Source: Variovorax sp. OK212 (GTDB taxonomy: Bacteria; Pseudomonadota; Gammaproteobacteria; Burkholderiales; Burkholderiaceae_C). From it: a DNA stretch of 64,000 nucleotides. The notes beneath the pieces are model-generated. The model saw nothing but the letters and a program-made list of their open reading frames with translations, had not been told where the DNA came from and did no database searches. The stretch spans positions 310,001-374,000 of the forward strand of contig NZ_FOLP01000005.1 in the NCBI RefSeq assembly GCF_900112425.1. The letters run 5' to 3'. Shown in pieces: positions 7,317-16,368 of this stretch. Position 1 is the first letter of the stretch. The number at the start of each line of letters is the position of its first letter. A program made the position numbers and the translations under genes.

Positions 7317-9566
7317 ATGACCGCAAACACCCGCTCCGACGATCCCTCGGTCGATCTCGACGACATCGGCACCAACCCCACGTCGAACCCCTCGTTCACC
7401 GACCTGATCGCCTCGCGCCTGAGCCGCCGTCACCTGTTCGGCCTCGGCGTCGGCACTGCCGGCACGGCGCTGCTGCAGGCCTGCGGCGGCGGTGGCGGAG
7501 GCGGCGTCGCCTTCCCCGTGCTGCCGCCCGCACCCGCACCCGCACCTCCCGCGCCGCCGCCCCCCCCGCCGTCGCCGGCCCCGATCAAGCTCAACTTCAA
7601 CGCCGTCGGCAAGACCCTGGCCGATGCCGTCGCCGTGCCCGCCGGCTACACCGCGAGCGTGCTGTACCGCCTGGGCGACCCGATCGCCACGGGCGTGTCG
7701 GCGTATGCGAACAACGGCACCGACGCCGGCAACACCTTCGACCGCCGCGCCGGCGACCACCACGACGGCATGACCTACTTCGGCATGAACGCGTCGAACA
7801 AGTGGGAAACCGCCGCGGCCGCGCGCGGCCTGCTCGTGATGAACCACGAAGCCATCACGCCCGTGTTCCTGCACCCCACCGGCCAGACCAGCACCGGCTC
7901 CGGCAACGCCGCCGTGCGCACCGTCGCCGACGAAGTGCTGCGCGAGTTCTACCTGCACGGCGTGAGCGTGATCGAGGTCAACAAGGCCGGCTCCGCCTGG
8001 AGCTACAAGCAGGACTCGACCTTCAACCGCCGCGTCCACACGCTCACCGAGATGACCTTCTCGGGCCCCGTCGCCAGGACCGACGTCCTCAAGACCAAGT
8101 TCTCGACCGACGGCAGCAAGACCCGCGGCACCGTCAACAACTGCGCCAACGGCACCACGCCGTGGGGCACGTACCTGACCTGCGAGGAGAACTGGGCCGG
8201 CTACTTCCGCCGCATCGCCGCGAACGACAACGTCAACCGCACGCCCAAGGAAATCACCGCCTTCGGCCGCTACGGCGTTGCCGGCACCGGCCGCGAGCTG
8301 TGGGCCACCGTCACGCCCGACACGCCCGACAACCTCTACGGCCGCTGGAACACCGAAGTGCTGGGCGCCACCTCGGCAGACGACTTCCGCAACGGCGCCA
8401 ACACCTACGGCTGGGTGGTCGAGATCGATCCGTTCACGCCCGGCAGCACGCCCAAGAAGCGCACCGCCCTGGGCCGCTTCGGCCATGAAGGCGCCTGCCT
8501 CGGCCCGGTCGTGGCCGGCAAGCCGCTGGTCTGGTACATGGGCGACGACTCGCAGAACGAGTACATCTACAAGTTCGTCTCGACCAAGGCCTGGGACGCG
8601 GCCGACGTGGGCGGCGGCATCGCGGCCGGCGACAAGTACATGGACGACGGCAAGCTCTACGTCGCCAAGTTCAAGGCCGACGGCACGGGCGACTGGCTCG
8701 AGCTGAAGCTCGGCATCAACGGCATCACGGCCGCCTACCCGACCTATGCCTTCGCCGACGCGGCCGACGTGCTGGTGAACGTGCGCCTGGCGGCCGACGC
8801 GGCCGGCGCCACCAGGATGGACCGTCCGGAATGGACCGCCGTGAATCCGAAGAACGGCGAGGTGTACGTCACCCTCACCAACAACACGGCGCGTCCGGTG
8901 GGCGGCACCGACGCGGCCAACCCGCGCTCGTACAACGACCCCAAGGGCGTGGCCCAGACCGCGCAGAAGGGCAACCCGAACGGCCACATCGTGCGTTTCG
9001 CCGACACCGGCGGCGACCCGGCGGCCGTCACCTTCAAGTGGGACGTGTACCTGTTCGGCGCGCGCTCGACCGCTTCGGCCGACGTGAACCTGTCGGTGCT
9101 CGGTGCCGACAACGACTTCTCCAGCCCTGACGGCATGTGGTTCAGCCAGGCTGCGCCCGGCCTGCTGTGGATCGAGACCGACGACGGCAAGTACACCGAC
9201 GTGACCAACTGCATGCTGCTCGCGGCACTGCCGGGCACGGTCGGCGACGGCGCGGCCAAGACCATCACCAACGTCGACGGCGGCACCACCGGCACGCAGG
9301 CGACCTTCGTCGGCAAGGCCCCGGGCACCGACGGCCTGCGCCGCTTCCTGGTCGGCCCGGTGGACTGCGAGATCACCGGCATTGCCGAATCGGGCGACGG
9401 CCGCGCGCTGTTCGTGAACATCCAGCACCCTGGCGAGAACACCGTCAAGAGCGACATCGGCGATCCGACCAAGTACCTGAGCCACTGGCCGCAGGGCGGC
9501 AACGCACGTCCGCGCTCGGCCACCGTGGTGATCACGAAGGACGACGGCGGCCTGATCGGCCTGTAA
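7317..9566 (+). CDS. PhoX-like (DUF839) phosphatase/beta-propeller protein with Tat-type N-terminus
   Basis: A 749-residue exported protein. Residues 36-41 (SRRHLF) and the following hydrophobic stretch resemble a twin-arginine signal that ends in a possible lipobox (LLQAC, Cys56), followed by a run of seven Gly and a Pro/Ala-rich spacer to about residue 85. The rest is a DUF839/PhoX-type propeller, with GDHHDGMTYFG, VMNHEAITPVF, TPWGTYLTCEENWAGYF, RFGHEGACLGP and SPDGMWF. PhoX enzymes are Ca/Fe-dependent alkaline phosphatases; whether this one keeps the activity cannot be told here. It is a single gene with a 160-base upstream gap (7157-7316) in which I see no strong promoter or phosphate box. 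Confidence 0.83.
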   Translation: MTANTRSDDPSVDLDDIGTNPTSNPSFTDLIASRLSRRHLFGLGVGTAGTALLQACGGGGGGGVAFPVLPPAPAPAPPAPPPPPPSPAPIKLNFNAVGKTLADAVAVPAGYTASVLYRLGDPIATGVSAYANNGTDAGNTFDRRAGDHHDGMTYFGMNASNKWETAAAARGLLVMNHEAITPVFLHPTGQTSTGSGNAAVRTVADEVLREFYLHGVSVIEVNKAGSAWSYKQDSTFNRRVHTLTEMTFSGPVARTDVLKTKFSTDGSKTRGTVNNCANGTTPWGTYLTCEENWAGYFRRIAANDNVNRTPKEITAFGRYGVAGTGRELWATVTPDTPDNLYGRWNTEVLGATSADDFRNGANTYGWVVEIDPFTPGSTPKKRTALGRFGHEGACLGPVVAGKPLVWYMGDDSQNEYIYKFVSTKAWDAADVGGGIAAGDKYMDDGKLYVAKFKADGTGDWLELKLGINGITAAYPTYAFADAADVLVNVRLAADAAGATRMDRPEWTAVNPKNGEVYVTLTNNTARPVGGTDAANPRSYNDPKGVAQTAQKGNPNGHIVRFADTGGDPAAVTFKWDVYLFGARSTASADVNLSVLGADNDFSSPDGMWFSQAAPGLLWIETDDGKYTDVTNCMLLAALPGTVGDGAAKTITNVDGGTTGTQATFVGKAPGTDGLRRFLVGPVDCEITGIAESGDGRALFVNIQHPGENTVKSDIGDPTKYLSHWPQGGNARPRSATVVITKDDGGLIGL

Positions 9567-9593
9567 GCCTCGCGCTTCGGCGCAGCTGAAGAT

Positions 9594-10067
9594 TCAGGAC
9601 GGCGCTGTCGGCAACGGCAGCGCCGTCTTGTATCTGACCTGCTTGAGCGCAAAGCTCGAGCGGATCTTCTCGATCCCTGGAATCGGCGTGAGCTGTTCCA
9701 TGATGAATTTTTCAAGTGCCGCCATGTCGGCCACCGCGATGCGAATCAGGTAGTCGCGGTCGCCCGTCATCAGGTAGCACTCCATCACCTCGTCGTGCTC
9801 GGCGATGCGCTGCTCGAAGTCGGCGAGCGACTGCTTGCTTTGCGTGCGCAGGCTGATCGAGATGAACACGTTCAGCCCCAGCCCCAGCGCCTTGGGGTTG
9901 GCGAGCGCCACGTAGCGGTCGATCACGCCCCGGGTTTCCAGCAGCTTCACGCGCGCCAGGCAAGGCGAGGGCGACAGGTGCACGCGGCGCGCGAGCTCCA
10001 CGTTCGACAGGGCCCCGTCGCGTTGCAGCTCATCCAGAATGCGCAGGTCGATGGCGTCGAGTTGCAT
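9594..10067 (-). CDS. Lrp/AsnC-family transcriptional regulator
   Basis: A 157-residue regulator: N-terminal helix-turn-helix (LDELQRDGALSNVELARRV, then LSPSPCLARVKLLE) and a C-terminal RAM ligand-binding domain (VMECYLMTGDRDYLIRI). Lrp proteins form octamers or hexadecamers and sense amino acids. It is divergent from the AceE-type E1 gene across 105 bases, so the pair is probably a regulator and its target. In Pseudomonas putida, mdeR (Lrp type) controls an E1-like gene, mdeB, for 2-oxobutyrate from methionine; the arrangement here is reminiscent, but no methionine gamma-lyase gene is visible. Confidence 0.9.
   Translation of the reverse strand: MQLDAIDLRILDELQRDGALSNVELARRVHLSPSPCLARVKLLETRGVIDRYVALANPKALGLGLNVFISISLRTQSKQSLADFEQRIAEHDEVMECYLMTGDRDYLIRIAVADMAALEKFIMEQLTPIPGIEKIRSSFALKQVRYKTALPLPTAPS
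9598..9627. terminator. Hairpin terminator between phoX-like gene and lrp
   Basis: GACGGCGCTG (9598-9607) and CAGCGCCGTC (9618-9627) form a perfect 10-bp stem with a 10-base loop, followed on the plus strand by TTGTATCT. It lies 31 bases after the PhoX-like stop and inside the last codons of the convergent lrp gene. The T-tract is weak, so efficiency is uncertain. Confidence 0.55.
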
Positions 10068-10172
10068 GAAATGCTGTCTCCAATTTAGTTTGAAAAATTT
10101 TATGCTGCGACGCGCGCATGGACTTGCATGCGCCGGTAGCTAATTCTTCGGGGTGCGGCCTAAAGTGCCGAT
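10068..10172. promoter_or_regulatory. Divergent lrp / 2-oxoacid dehydrogenase control region
   Basis: This is the only space between the two start codons. It holds an AT-rich stretch (10084-10103, with TTTGAAAAATTTTAT), unusual for this genome, and an interrupted palindrome GCGCATG-N6-CATGCGC at 10114-10133. Either could be the Lrp operator or the promoter core. The assignment is inferred from position only. Confidence 0.45.
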
Positions 10173-12848
10173 ATGAACGCCCCGATCTCGCCCGACCAGA
10201 TGCGCGCCCTGCTGCTCGACACGCCGCTTGCTTCGCCGTCTCACGACCCCGATCCCGCGGAAACCGCCGAATGGCGCGACGCCTTCCTGGCGCTGGCGCA
10301 AACGCAGGGGCCGCAGCGCGCCCGGCAGATGCTGGTCGAGCTGGCCCGCCTCGCGCGCCAGCAGCGCATCGGCTGGCAGCCCGAGCTGGCCACGCCGTAC
10401 GTCAACACCATCGCCGCGGCCGACCAGCCGCCGTTCCCGGGCGACCTGGCCGTCGAGGAAAAGCTCGCCTCGCTGATGCGCTGGAATGCGCTCGCCATGG
10501 TGGCCAAGGCCAACCAGGCCTACGGCGAGCTCGGCGGCCACATCGCCAGCTATGCCAGCGCGGCCGACCTGTTCGAGACCGGCTTCAACCATTTCTTTCA
10601 CGCGCGCAGCGAGCAGCATCGCGGCGACCTCGTGTTCTTCCAGCCGCACAGCGCGCCCGGCGTCTATGCCCGCGCGTACCTCGAAGGCCGCCTGAGCGAA
10701 GAAGACCTGAAGCACTACCGCCAGGAACTCACGGCCCCGGCCTTCGTCAATGGCGACGGCAGCGGCGCGCGCGGCCTCAGCAGCTACCCGCACCCGTACC
10801 TGATGCCGGACTTCTGGCAGTTCCCCACCGGCTCGATGGGCATCGGCCCGATCAGCTCGATCTACCACGCGCGCTTCATGCGCTACCTCACGCACCGCAA
10901 CCTGCTGAACTGCGAAGGGCGCAAGGTGTGGGGCGTGTTCGGCGACGGCGAGATGGACGAGCCCGAGTCCATGAGCGCATTGACGCTCGCCGCGCGCGAG
11001 AAGCTCGACAACCTCGTGTGGGTGGTCAACTGCAACCTGCAGCGCCTGGACGGCCCGGTGCGCGGCAACGGCCGCATCATCGACGAGCTCGAGAAGCTCT
11101 TCGCCGGCGCGGGCTGGAACGTCGTCAAGCTGGTGTGGGGCAGCGACTGGGACGGCCTGTTCGCGCAGGACGTGAGCGGTGCCCTGGCGCGCGTGTTCGC
11201 CGAAACCGTCGACGGCCAGATGCAGACCTTCGCCGCGAAGGACGGCCGCTTCAACCGCGACAACTTCTTCGGCCAGAACCCCGAGCTCGCGCGCCTGGCC
11301 GAAGGCATGACCGACGAGCAGATCGACCGCCTGAAGCGCGGCGGCCACGACCTCGTGAAGATCCACGCGGCCTACGCCGCCGCGGCCAAGCACAAGGGCC
11401 AGCCCACGGTGATCCTTGCCCACACCAAGAAGGGCTACGGCATGGGCAGCGCGGCGCAGGGCAAGATGACCACGCACTCGCACAAGAAGATGGGCGACGT
11501 GGACCTCATCGAATTCCGCGACCGCTTCAACCTGCCGCTGACCGACGCGCAGGCCACCGCGATGGACTTCTACCGCCCCGCCGAAGACAGCGCCGAGATG
11601 CGCTACCTGCGCCAGCACCGCGAAGCGCTCGGCGGTGCCATGCCGCGGCGCGAGACCGCCTGCGACGTGGTGGCCAAGCCCGAGCTCGCGAGCTACGCGC
11701 AGTTCGCGACCGCCGCGGCCGGCAAGGAGATGAGCACCACCATGGCCTTCGTGCGCATGCTGGGCAACCTGCTGAAAGACAAGGCCCTGGGCCCGCGCAT
11801 CGTGCCCATCGTGGCCGACGAGGCGCGCACCTTCGGCATGGCCAACCTGTTCAAGCAGGTGGGCATCTATTCGAGCGTGGGCCAGCGCTATGCGCCGGAG
11901 GACATCGGCTCGGTGCTGAGCTACCGCGAAGCCACCGACGGGCAGATCCTCGAAGAGGGCATCAGCGAAGCCGGCGCCATCGCGAGCTGGACGGCCGCCG
12001 CCACCAGCTACAGCGTGCACGGCCTGGCGATGCTGCCGTTCTACATCTACTACTCGATGTTCGGCTTCCAGCGCGTGGGCGACGCCATCTGGGCCGCGGC
12101 CGACCAGCGCGCGCGCGGCTTCCTGCTGGGCGCCACGTCGGGGCGCACCACGCTCGGCGGCGAAGGCCTGCAGCACCAGGACGGCAGCAGCCACCTGGTG
12201 GCTGCGACCATCCCCAACTGCAAGGCCTACGACCCGGCCTATGCGGGCGAGATGGCGGTGATCGTCGACGCGGGCATCCGCGAGATGATGGTCGAGCAGA
12301 AGGACGTGTTCTATTACGTCACGCTCATGAATGAGAACTACGCGCAGCCCGACGTGCCCGAGGGTGCGGAAGGCGACATCCTGCGCGGGTGCTACCGCTT
12401 CGGCGTGTATGCGCCCGCAGCGGGAAAAGCCACGAAGAAGGTCACCCTGATGGGCTCGGGCGCGATCCTCACCGAGGTGGTCAAGGCCGCGCAGCTGCTG
12501 GCCGACGAAGGCATCGAGGCCGAGGTGTTCAGCGTCACGAGCTGGAGCGAACTGGCGCGCGACGGCGCGGCATGCGAGCAGCGGGCGTTGGCAGGCGCCA
12601 ATTCGGAAGCGGCTGGCACCGCGTTCATCGCGCAGCAGCTCGGCAAGGGCACGGCCCCGATCGTTGCCGCCACCGACTACGTGCGCGCCGTGCCGGAAAG
12701 CGTGCGCGCCTTCCTGCCCGAAGGCCGCCGCTACCTCACGCTGGGCACCGACGGCTTCGGTCGCAGCGACACGCGCGCGGCGCTGCGCGGGTTCTTCGGG
12801 GTGGATGCGCAGAGCATTGCGCGGGCGGCGCGGCACGCGTTGGGCTGA
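10173..12848 (+). CDS. AceE-type homodimeric 2-oxoacid (pyruvate) dehydrogenase E1 component
   Basis: An 891-residue E1, close to the 887 residues of E. coli AceE and collinear with it. Seen: the thiamine diphosphate motif (VFGDGEMDEPESMSALTLA, about residue 250, ending with VVNCNLQRLDGPVRGNG), the active-site loop region HTKKGYGMGSAAQGK, and the C-terminal pyrimidine-binding and transketolase-C domains (SATSGRTTLGGEGLQHQD-like segment about 650). It decarboxylates a 2-oxoacid and passes the acyl group to lipoyl-E2. No E2 or E3 gene is adjacent, and an Lrp regulator is divergent, so it is probably an accessory E1 (MdeB-like, possibly for 2-oxobutyrate) rather than the housekeeping one. Automatic annotation would call it aceE. 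Confidence 0.88.
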   Translation: MNAPISPDQMRALLLDTPLASPSHDPDPAETAEWRDAFLALAQTQGPQRARQMLVELARLARQQRIGWQPELATPYVNTIAAADQPPFPGDLAVEEKLASLMRWNALAMVAKANQAYGELGGHIASYASAADLFETGFNHFFHARSEQHRGDLVFFQPHSAPGVYARAYLEGRLSEEDLKHYRQELTAPAFVNGDGSGARGLSSYPHPYLMPDFWQFPTGSMGIGPISSIYHARFMRYLTHRNLLNCEGRKVWGVFGDGEMDEPESMSALTLAAREKLDNLVWVVNCNLQRLDGPVRGNGRIIDELEKLFAGAGWNVVKLVWGSDWDGLFAQDVSGALARVFAETVDGQMQTFAAKDGRFNRDNFFGQNPELARLAEGMTDEQIDRLKRGGHDLVKIHAAYAAAAKHKGQPTVILAHTKKGYGMGSAAQGKMTTHSHKKMGDVDLIEFRDRFNLPLTDAQATAMDFYRPAEDSAEMRYLRQHREALGGAMPRRETACDVVAKPELASYAQFATAAAGKEMSTTMAFVRMLGNLLKDKALGPRIVPIVADEARTFGMANLFKQVGIYSSVGQRYAPEDIGSVLSYREATDGQILEEGISEAGAIASWTAAATSYSVHGLAMLPFYIYYSMFGFQRVGDAIWAAADQRARGFLLGATSGRTTLGGEGLQHQDGSSHLVAATIPNCKAYDPAYAGEMAVIVDAGIREMMVEQKDVFYYVTLMNENYAQPDVPEGAEGDILRGCYRFGVYAPAAGKATKKVTLMGSGAILTEVVKAAQLLADEGIEAEVFSVTSWSELARDGAACEQRALAGANSEAAGTAFIAQQLGKGTAPIVAATDYVRAVPESVRAFLPEGRRYLTLGTDGFGRSDTRAALRGFFGVDAQSIARAARHALG

Positions 12849-12956
12849 AGGTCTGCGCGTGTGCCGGCTGCATGGCAGACCGGCCTCGGCATGGCCTGTA
12901 GAGACGCGAACGCGCGAGAATCCTGCCTCGTTTCATAACCAGGGAGGGCACACGCA

Positions 12957-13358
12957 ATGGATCAGCAAGAACTCATGCGCAATGGGGTCGACGGAAAGGC
13001 CGACACCTTTGTCATCGCGATGGTCATGCACCTCAAGGACCCGGACGATCTCATGCAGGAGAGTCGGGTGTTCAAGTCCGTCGTGCTCGATTGGTTTCAG
13101 GCGAGAGGTGCGACGGCTGAAGGTGTCGAGTTGATCGCCGTGTCCGACCCGAAGTACCACGGCGCGATCAAGCAACTGTTCGACACCCTTCATGCCGGCG
13201 AGGTGAGCCTTGTGCCGGTGTTCGAAAAGGTTTACTTTCGCTTGGCGCTGCATGACGCATCGGGCGCGATGATCGAAGAAGCCGACCATCCACCTGCAAT
13301 GAAAGCCGAGGCGAAGGCCGGTGTGCTTTCGCGCTTCTTCAAGAAGTTCTCTGGCTGA
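12957..13358 (+). CDS. Hypothetical protein (133 aa)
   Basis: A 133-residue soluble protein preceded by a good ribosome-binding site (AGGGAGG about 9 bases before the ATG). It has a predicted alpha/beta pattern, ends in a basic aromatic tail (LSRFFKKFSG) and has no signal peptide or membrane helix. I recognise no family. Its GC content and codon choice (for example TTT, AAT and CTT codons) look lower in GC than its neighbours, a hint of recent acquisition. It stands alone: 108 bases after the E1 gene and 133 bases before the GntR-family gene. Confidence 0.65.
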   Translation: MDQQELMRNGVDGKADTFVIAMVMHLKDPDDLMQESRVFKSVVLDWFQARGATAEGVELIAVSDPKYHGAIKQLFDTLHAGEVSLVPVFEKVYFRLALHDASGAMIEEADHPPAMKAEAKAGVLSRFFKKFSG

Positions 13359-13491
13359 TCGGGAGCTTTGGAGCTTTGGCGCTTCGTGGGGGTCAGGGGT
13401 CTCGGCACACCCGCGCTCGGCCTGCCCGAGTGACGCCGCGCTGGTTGGCGCAGCTCAGTTAGAGTCGCAACCCCCGATCCTGTCCGCACCC

Positions 13492-14268
13492 ATGACCGCC
13501 CGCTTCCAATCCATCGCCCCCGGTGCCCGCCTGGCCGACCAGGTGGCCGATGCACTGGCCACCGAGCTGCGCAGCGGGCGCTTGTCCGAAGGCGACCGGC
13601 TGCCGACCGAGACCGCACTGGCCGAGCAGTTCGGCGTGAGCCGCACCGTGGTGCGCGAGGCGGTGTCGCGGCTGAAGTCGCTGGGCCTGCTCGATTCGCG
13701 CCAGGGCAGCGGCGTGTACGTGCGCGCGGCTGGCGTCGAGCCGTTGCGCTTCGAGATGCCGCACGTGGCCTCGCGCGAGGCGGTGATCCAGATGGTCGAG
13801 CTGCGCCGCGCGCTCGAGGCCGAGGTGGCCGCGCTGGCCGCCGAGCGCCGCAGCAAGACCGACCTGCGCCGCATCCGCGAAGCCATCAAGGCGCTCAAGG
13901 TGGCCGTGGCGGCCGGCGGCAACGGGGCCGACGAAGACGTGCGCTTTCACACCGCCATCGCGGAGGCCGCACGCAACCCCTTCCTTCTCGGCACCCTTCA
14001 GTACCTGCGGCAGTTCCTGCACGGCGCCACGCGCGTGACGCGCGCCAACGAGGCGCGCCGCGCCGACTTCGCGGCGCAGGTGGCGCAGGAACACGCGCTG
14101 ATCGTCGAGGCCATCGATGCGGGCGACGCGGTGCGCGCGCGCGAGGCCGCCAAGGCGCACATGGACAACGCGATCCGCCGCATCGAGCAGGCCGATCCGG
14201 CCTTCTGGCAGCAAGAGGGCGCGCGGCTCGCAAGGCCGTTGGTCGAAGACTGGCCGGCGAGCCGCTGA
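13492..14268 (+). CDS. GntR-family (FadR/FCD subfamily) transcriptional regulator
   Basis: A 258-residue regulator: winged helix (about residues 12-78: RLPTETALAEQFGVSRTVVREAV, then RQGSGVYV) and an all-helical FCD effector domain (about 95-225) with the metal/ligand residues typical of the class (EDVRFHTAIAEAARNP and EHALIVEAIDAGD). FCD proteins usually sense sugar acids or organic acids. It sits 131 bases upstream of the ltnD-denD-otnK operon in the same direction and is almost certainly its regulator; the matching operator candidate is at 14321-14345. The start at 13492 gives the normal N-terminus, and upstream in-frame codons look non-coding. Confidence 0.9.
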   Translation: MTARFQSIAPGARLADQVADALATELRSGRLSEGDRLPTETALAEQFGVSRTVVREAVSRLKSLGLLDSRQGSGVYVRAAGVEPLRFEMPHVASREAVIQMVELRRALEAEVAALAAERRSKTDLRRIREAIKALKVAVAAGGNGADEDVRFHTAIAEAARNPFLLGTLQYLRQFLHGATRVTRANEARRADFAAQVAQEHALIVEAIDAGDAVRAREAAKAHMDNAIRRIEQADPAFWQQEGARLARPLVEDWPASR

Positions 14269-14320
14269 GCGGCTCATCGCCCTGGTGTGCGGGTTAGATC
14301 GGATCGGCGCAACGGACCTG

Positions 14321-14345
14321 AATTTGTATGATGACCTGACAAATT
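14321..14345. promoter_or_regulatory. Candidate GntR/FadR-type operator upstream of ltnD
   Basis: AATTTGT (14321-14327) and ACAAATT (14339-14345) are perfect inverted arms separated by 11 bases, in the 131-base gap between the GntR-family gene and ltnD. AT-rich sequence with TTTGT and ACAAA half-sites around a short core is usual for FadR-subfamily operators. The location, about 55 bases before the ltnD start, would overlap a promoter. Confidence 0.6.
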
Positions 14346-14399
14346 GAAGCGCGAGGCCCCAAGGCCTGCGCTGCACCTCTCACACCGGAAAGCCTCTGC

Positions 14400-15320
14400 A
14401 TGACCACCACCCATCCCCCTGTTGTCGGCCTTGTCGGCCTCGGCGCCATGGGCGCCGGCATGGCGCAATCGCTGCGCCGCGCGGGCCACGCGCCGCATGT
14501 GTTCGACGTGCGCCGCGACGTGGCCGAGGCCTTCGCGCGCGACGGCGGCACCGCCTGCGACACGCTGGCCGCACTCGGCGCGCAATGCGACATCGTGGTC
14601 AGCGTCGTCGTCAACGCGGCGCAGACCGAGTCGGTGCTGTTCGGCGACGGCACCGTGCCCGGTTGCGCGGCGTCGATGAAGCCCGGCAGCCTGTTCGTCA
14701 TGTGTTCCACCGTCGACCCCAACTGGTCGGTGGCACTCGAAGCACGGCTGGCCAAGCTCGGCCTGCTGTACCTCGACGCGCCCATCTCCGGCGGCGCCGC
14801 CAAGGCCGCCAGCGGCCAGATGACGATGATGACCGCGGGCACCCCCGCCGCCTACGAGAAGGCCGGCGCGCTGCTCGACGCCATGGCCGCCAAGGTCTAC
14901 CGCCTGGGCGACAGCGCGGGCGCGGGCAGCAAGGTGAAGGTCATCAACCAGCTGCTGGCCGGCGTGCACATTGCCGCGGCGGCCGAGGCCATGGCACTGG
15001 GCCTGCGCGAAGGCGTGGACCCGGCGGCGCTGTACGAGGTGATCACGCACAGCGCGGGCAACAGCTGGATGTTCGAGAACCGCATGGCGCACGTGCTCGC
15101 GGGCGACTACACGCCGCTGTCGGCGGTCGACATCTTCGTGAAGGACCTGGGGCTGGTGCTCGACGTGGCGCGCGCCACCAAGTTTCCGCTGCCGCTGTCG
15201 TCCACCGCGCACCAGATGTTCATGCAGGCCTCGACCGCGGGCTACGCGCGCGAGGACGACAGCGCGGTCATCAAGATCTTCCCGGGCATCGAGGTGCCCG
15301 GCCCCCAAAAAAAGGCCTGA
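14400..15320 (+). CDS. ltnD: L-threonate (2-hydroxyacid) dehydrogenase, beta-HAD family
   Basis: A 306-residue NAD-dependent oxidoreductase of the 3-hydroxyisobutyrate/tartronate-semialdehyde reductase family. Seen: Rossmann motif GLVGLGAMGAGM (residues 10-21), substrate-binding DAPISGGAAKA, and catalytic Lys180 in GAGSKVKVINQ. The neighbours denD, otnK, otnC and otnI identify the pathway established for four-carbon acid sugars: LtnD oxidises L-threonate to 2-oxo-tetronate, OtnI isomerises it to 3-oxo-tetronate, OtnK phosphorylates that and OtnC decarboxylates it to dihydroxyacetone phosphate. It is the first gene of the operon, with the candidate GntR site just upstream. Confidence 0.85.
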   Translation: MTTTHPPVVGLVGLGAMGAGMAQSLRRAGHAPHVFDVRRDVAEAFARDGGTACDTLAALGAQCDIVVSVVVNAAQTESVLFGDGTVPGCAASMKPGSLFVMCSTVDPNWSVALEARLAKLGLLYLDAPISGGAAKAASGQMTMMTAGTPAAYEKAGALLDAMAAKVYRLGDSAGAGSKVKVINQLLAGVHIAAAAEAMALGLREGVDPAALYEVITHSAGNSWMFENRMAHVLAGDYTPLSAVDIFVKDLGLVLDVARATKFPLPLSSTAHQMFMQASTAGYAREDDSAVIKIFPGIEVPGPQKKA

Positions 15321-15351
15321 AAACAAGCCCGAACCCGAAGGACACACGCTC

Positions 15352-16365
15352 ATGAACATCCTCATCACCGGCGGCTGCGGCTTCCTCGGCGCCCGCCTCG
15401 CCCGCACCTTGCTCGCGGGCGGCAACCTCTCGTTGGCCGGCGGCGCAGCGCAGCCCGTCTCGCGCATCACCCTGGCCGACCGCGTGCCGCCGCCCGCCGA
15501 CCTGGCCGGCGACGCGCGCGTGCAGTTCGTGCAGGGCGACCTCTGCGAGCAGGCCGGCAACGGCGCGCTGCCGCTGGCGGACACCCACGCGGTGTTCCAC
15601 CTGGCCGCGGCCGTGAGCGGCGAGTGCGAAGCCGACTTCGACCTGGGCATGCGCAGCAACCTCGACACCACGCGGACCCTGCTCGAAGCCTGCCGCCGCG
15701 CCGGCCGCGCACCGGTGTTCGTGTTCTCCAGCTCGGTGGCGGTGTTCGGCGATTCGCCCGAGCAGCGCCTGCCCGCGGTGATCGAAGACACGACGTTGCC
15801 CACCCCGCAGAACAGCTACGGCATCCAGAAGTTCATCGGCGAACAGCTGGTGGCCGACTTCACGCGCAAGGGTTTCGTGCAGGGCCGCAACGTGCGGCTC
15901 ATGACGGTGTCGGTGCGACCGGGCAAGCCCAACGGCGCGGCCTCCAGTTTCCTGAGCGGCATGCTGCGCGAGCCGCTGGCCGGCGAGCGCGCGCGCTGCC
16001 CGGTGTCGCCCGACACGCCCGTCGCGCTGGCATCGCCCGGGAACACCGTGCAGGGCATCGTGCGCGCGGCCACGGCCAGCGCCGCCGAGTGGGGTGCGCG
16101 CACGGCCATCAACCTGCCCGCGCTGACCACCACCGTGCGCGAGATGGCGCAGTCGCTCGAGCGCATCGCCGGCAAGGACGCAACGGGCCTGATCGACTGG
16201 GCGCTCGATGCCGCCGTCGCGAAGATCGTCACCAGCTGGCCCAGCCGCGTCCACGCGGCGCGCGCCGAGGCGCTGGGCCTGAAGGCCGACGCGAGCTTCG
16301 ACGCGATCCTGCGCGACTACGTGCGCGAGAACGCGCAGGCGGTCAAGCTGCCGGTGAAGGACTGA
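15352..16365 (+). CDS. denD: D-erythronate dehydrogenase (extended SDR)
   Basis: A 337-residue extended short-chain dehydrogenase. Seen: nucleotide motif GGCGFLG (residues 7-13), a Ser-rich active-site strand (VFVFSSSVAVFGD) and the catalytic pair Tyr156/Lys160 in SYGIQK. The context identifies it as DenD, which oxidises D-erythronate to 3-oxo-tetronate, the substrate of the next gene's kinase. It lies 31 bases after ltnD and 3 bases before otnK. Without the neighbours it would only be called an NAD-dependent epimerase/dehydratase. Confidence 0.88.
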   Translation: MNILITGGCGFLGARLARTLLAGGNLSLAGGAAQPVSRITLADRVPPPADLAGDARVQFVQGDLCEQAGNGALPLADTHAVFHLAAAVSGECEADFDLGMRSNLDTTRTLLEACRRAGRAPVFVFSSSVAVFGDSPEQRLPAVIEDTTLPTPQNSYGIQKFIGEQLVADFTRKGFVQGRNVRLMTVSVRPGKPNGAASSFLSGMLREPLAGERARCPVSPDTPVALASPGNTVQGIVRAATASAAEWGARTAINLPALTTTVREMAQSLERIAGKDATGLIDWALDAAVAKIVTSWPSRVHAARAEALGLKADASFDAILRDYVRENAQAVKLPVKD

Positions 16366-16368
16366 GCC

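Noticed and set aside
12850..12881. GGTCTGC/GCAGACC arms after the AceE-type gene
   Set aside because: An 18-base loop and no T-tract; weak evidence for a terminator.
13447..13475. A tRNA-like 5' segment (GGCGCAGCTCAGTTAGAG) before the GntR-family gene
   Set aside because: Only a D-arm-like stretch is present; there is no anticodon arm, T-arm or acceptor pairing within the available space.
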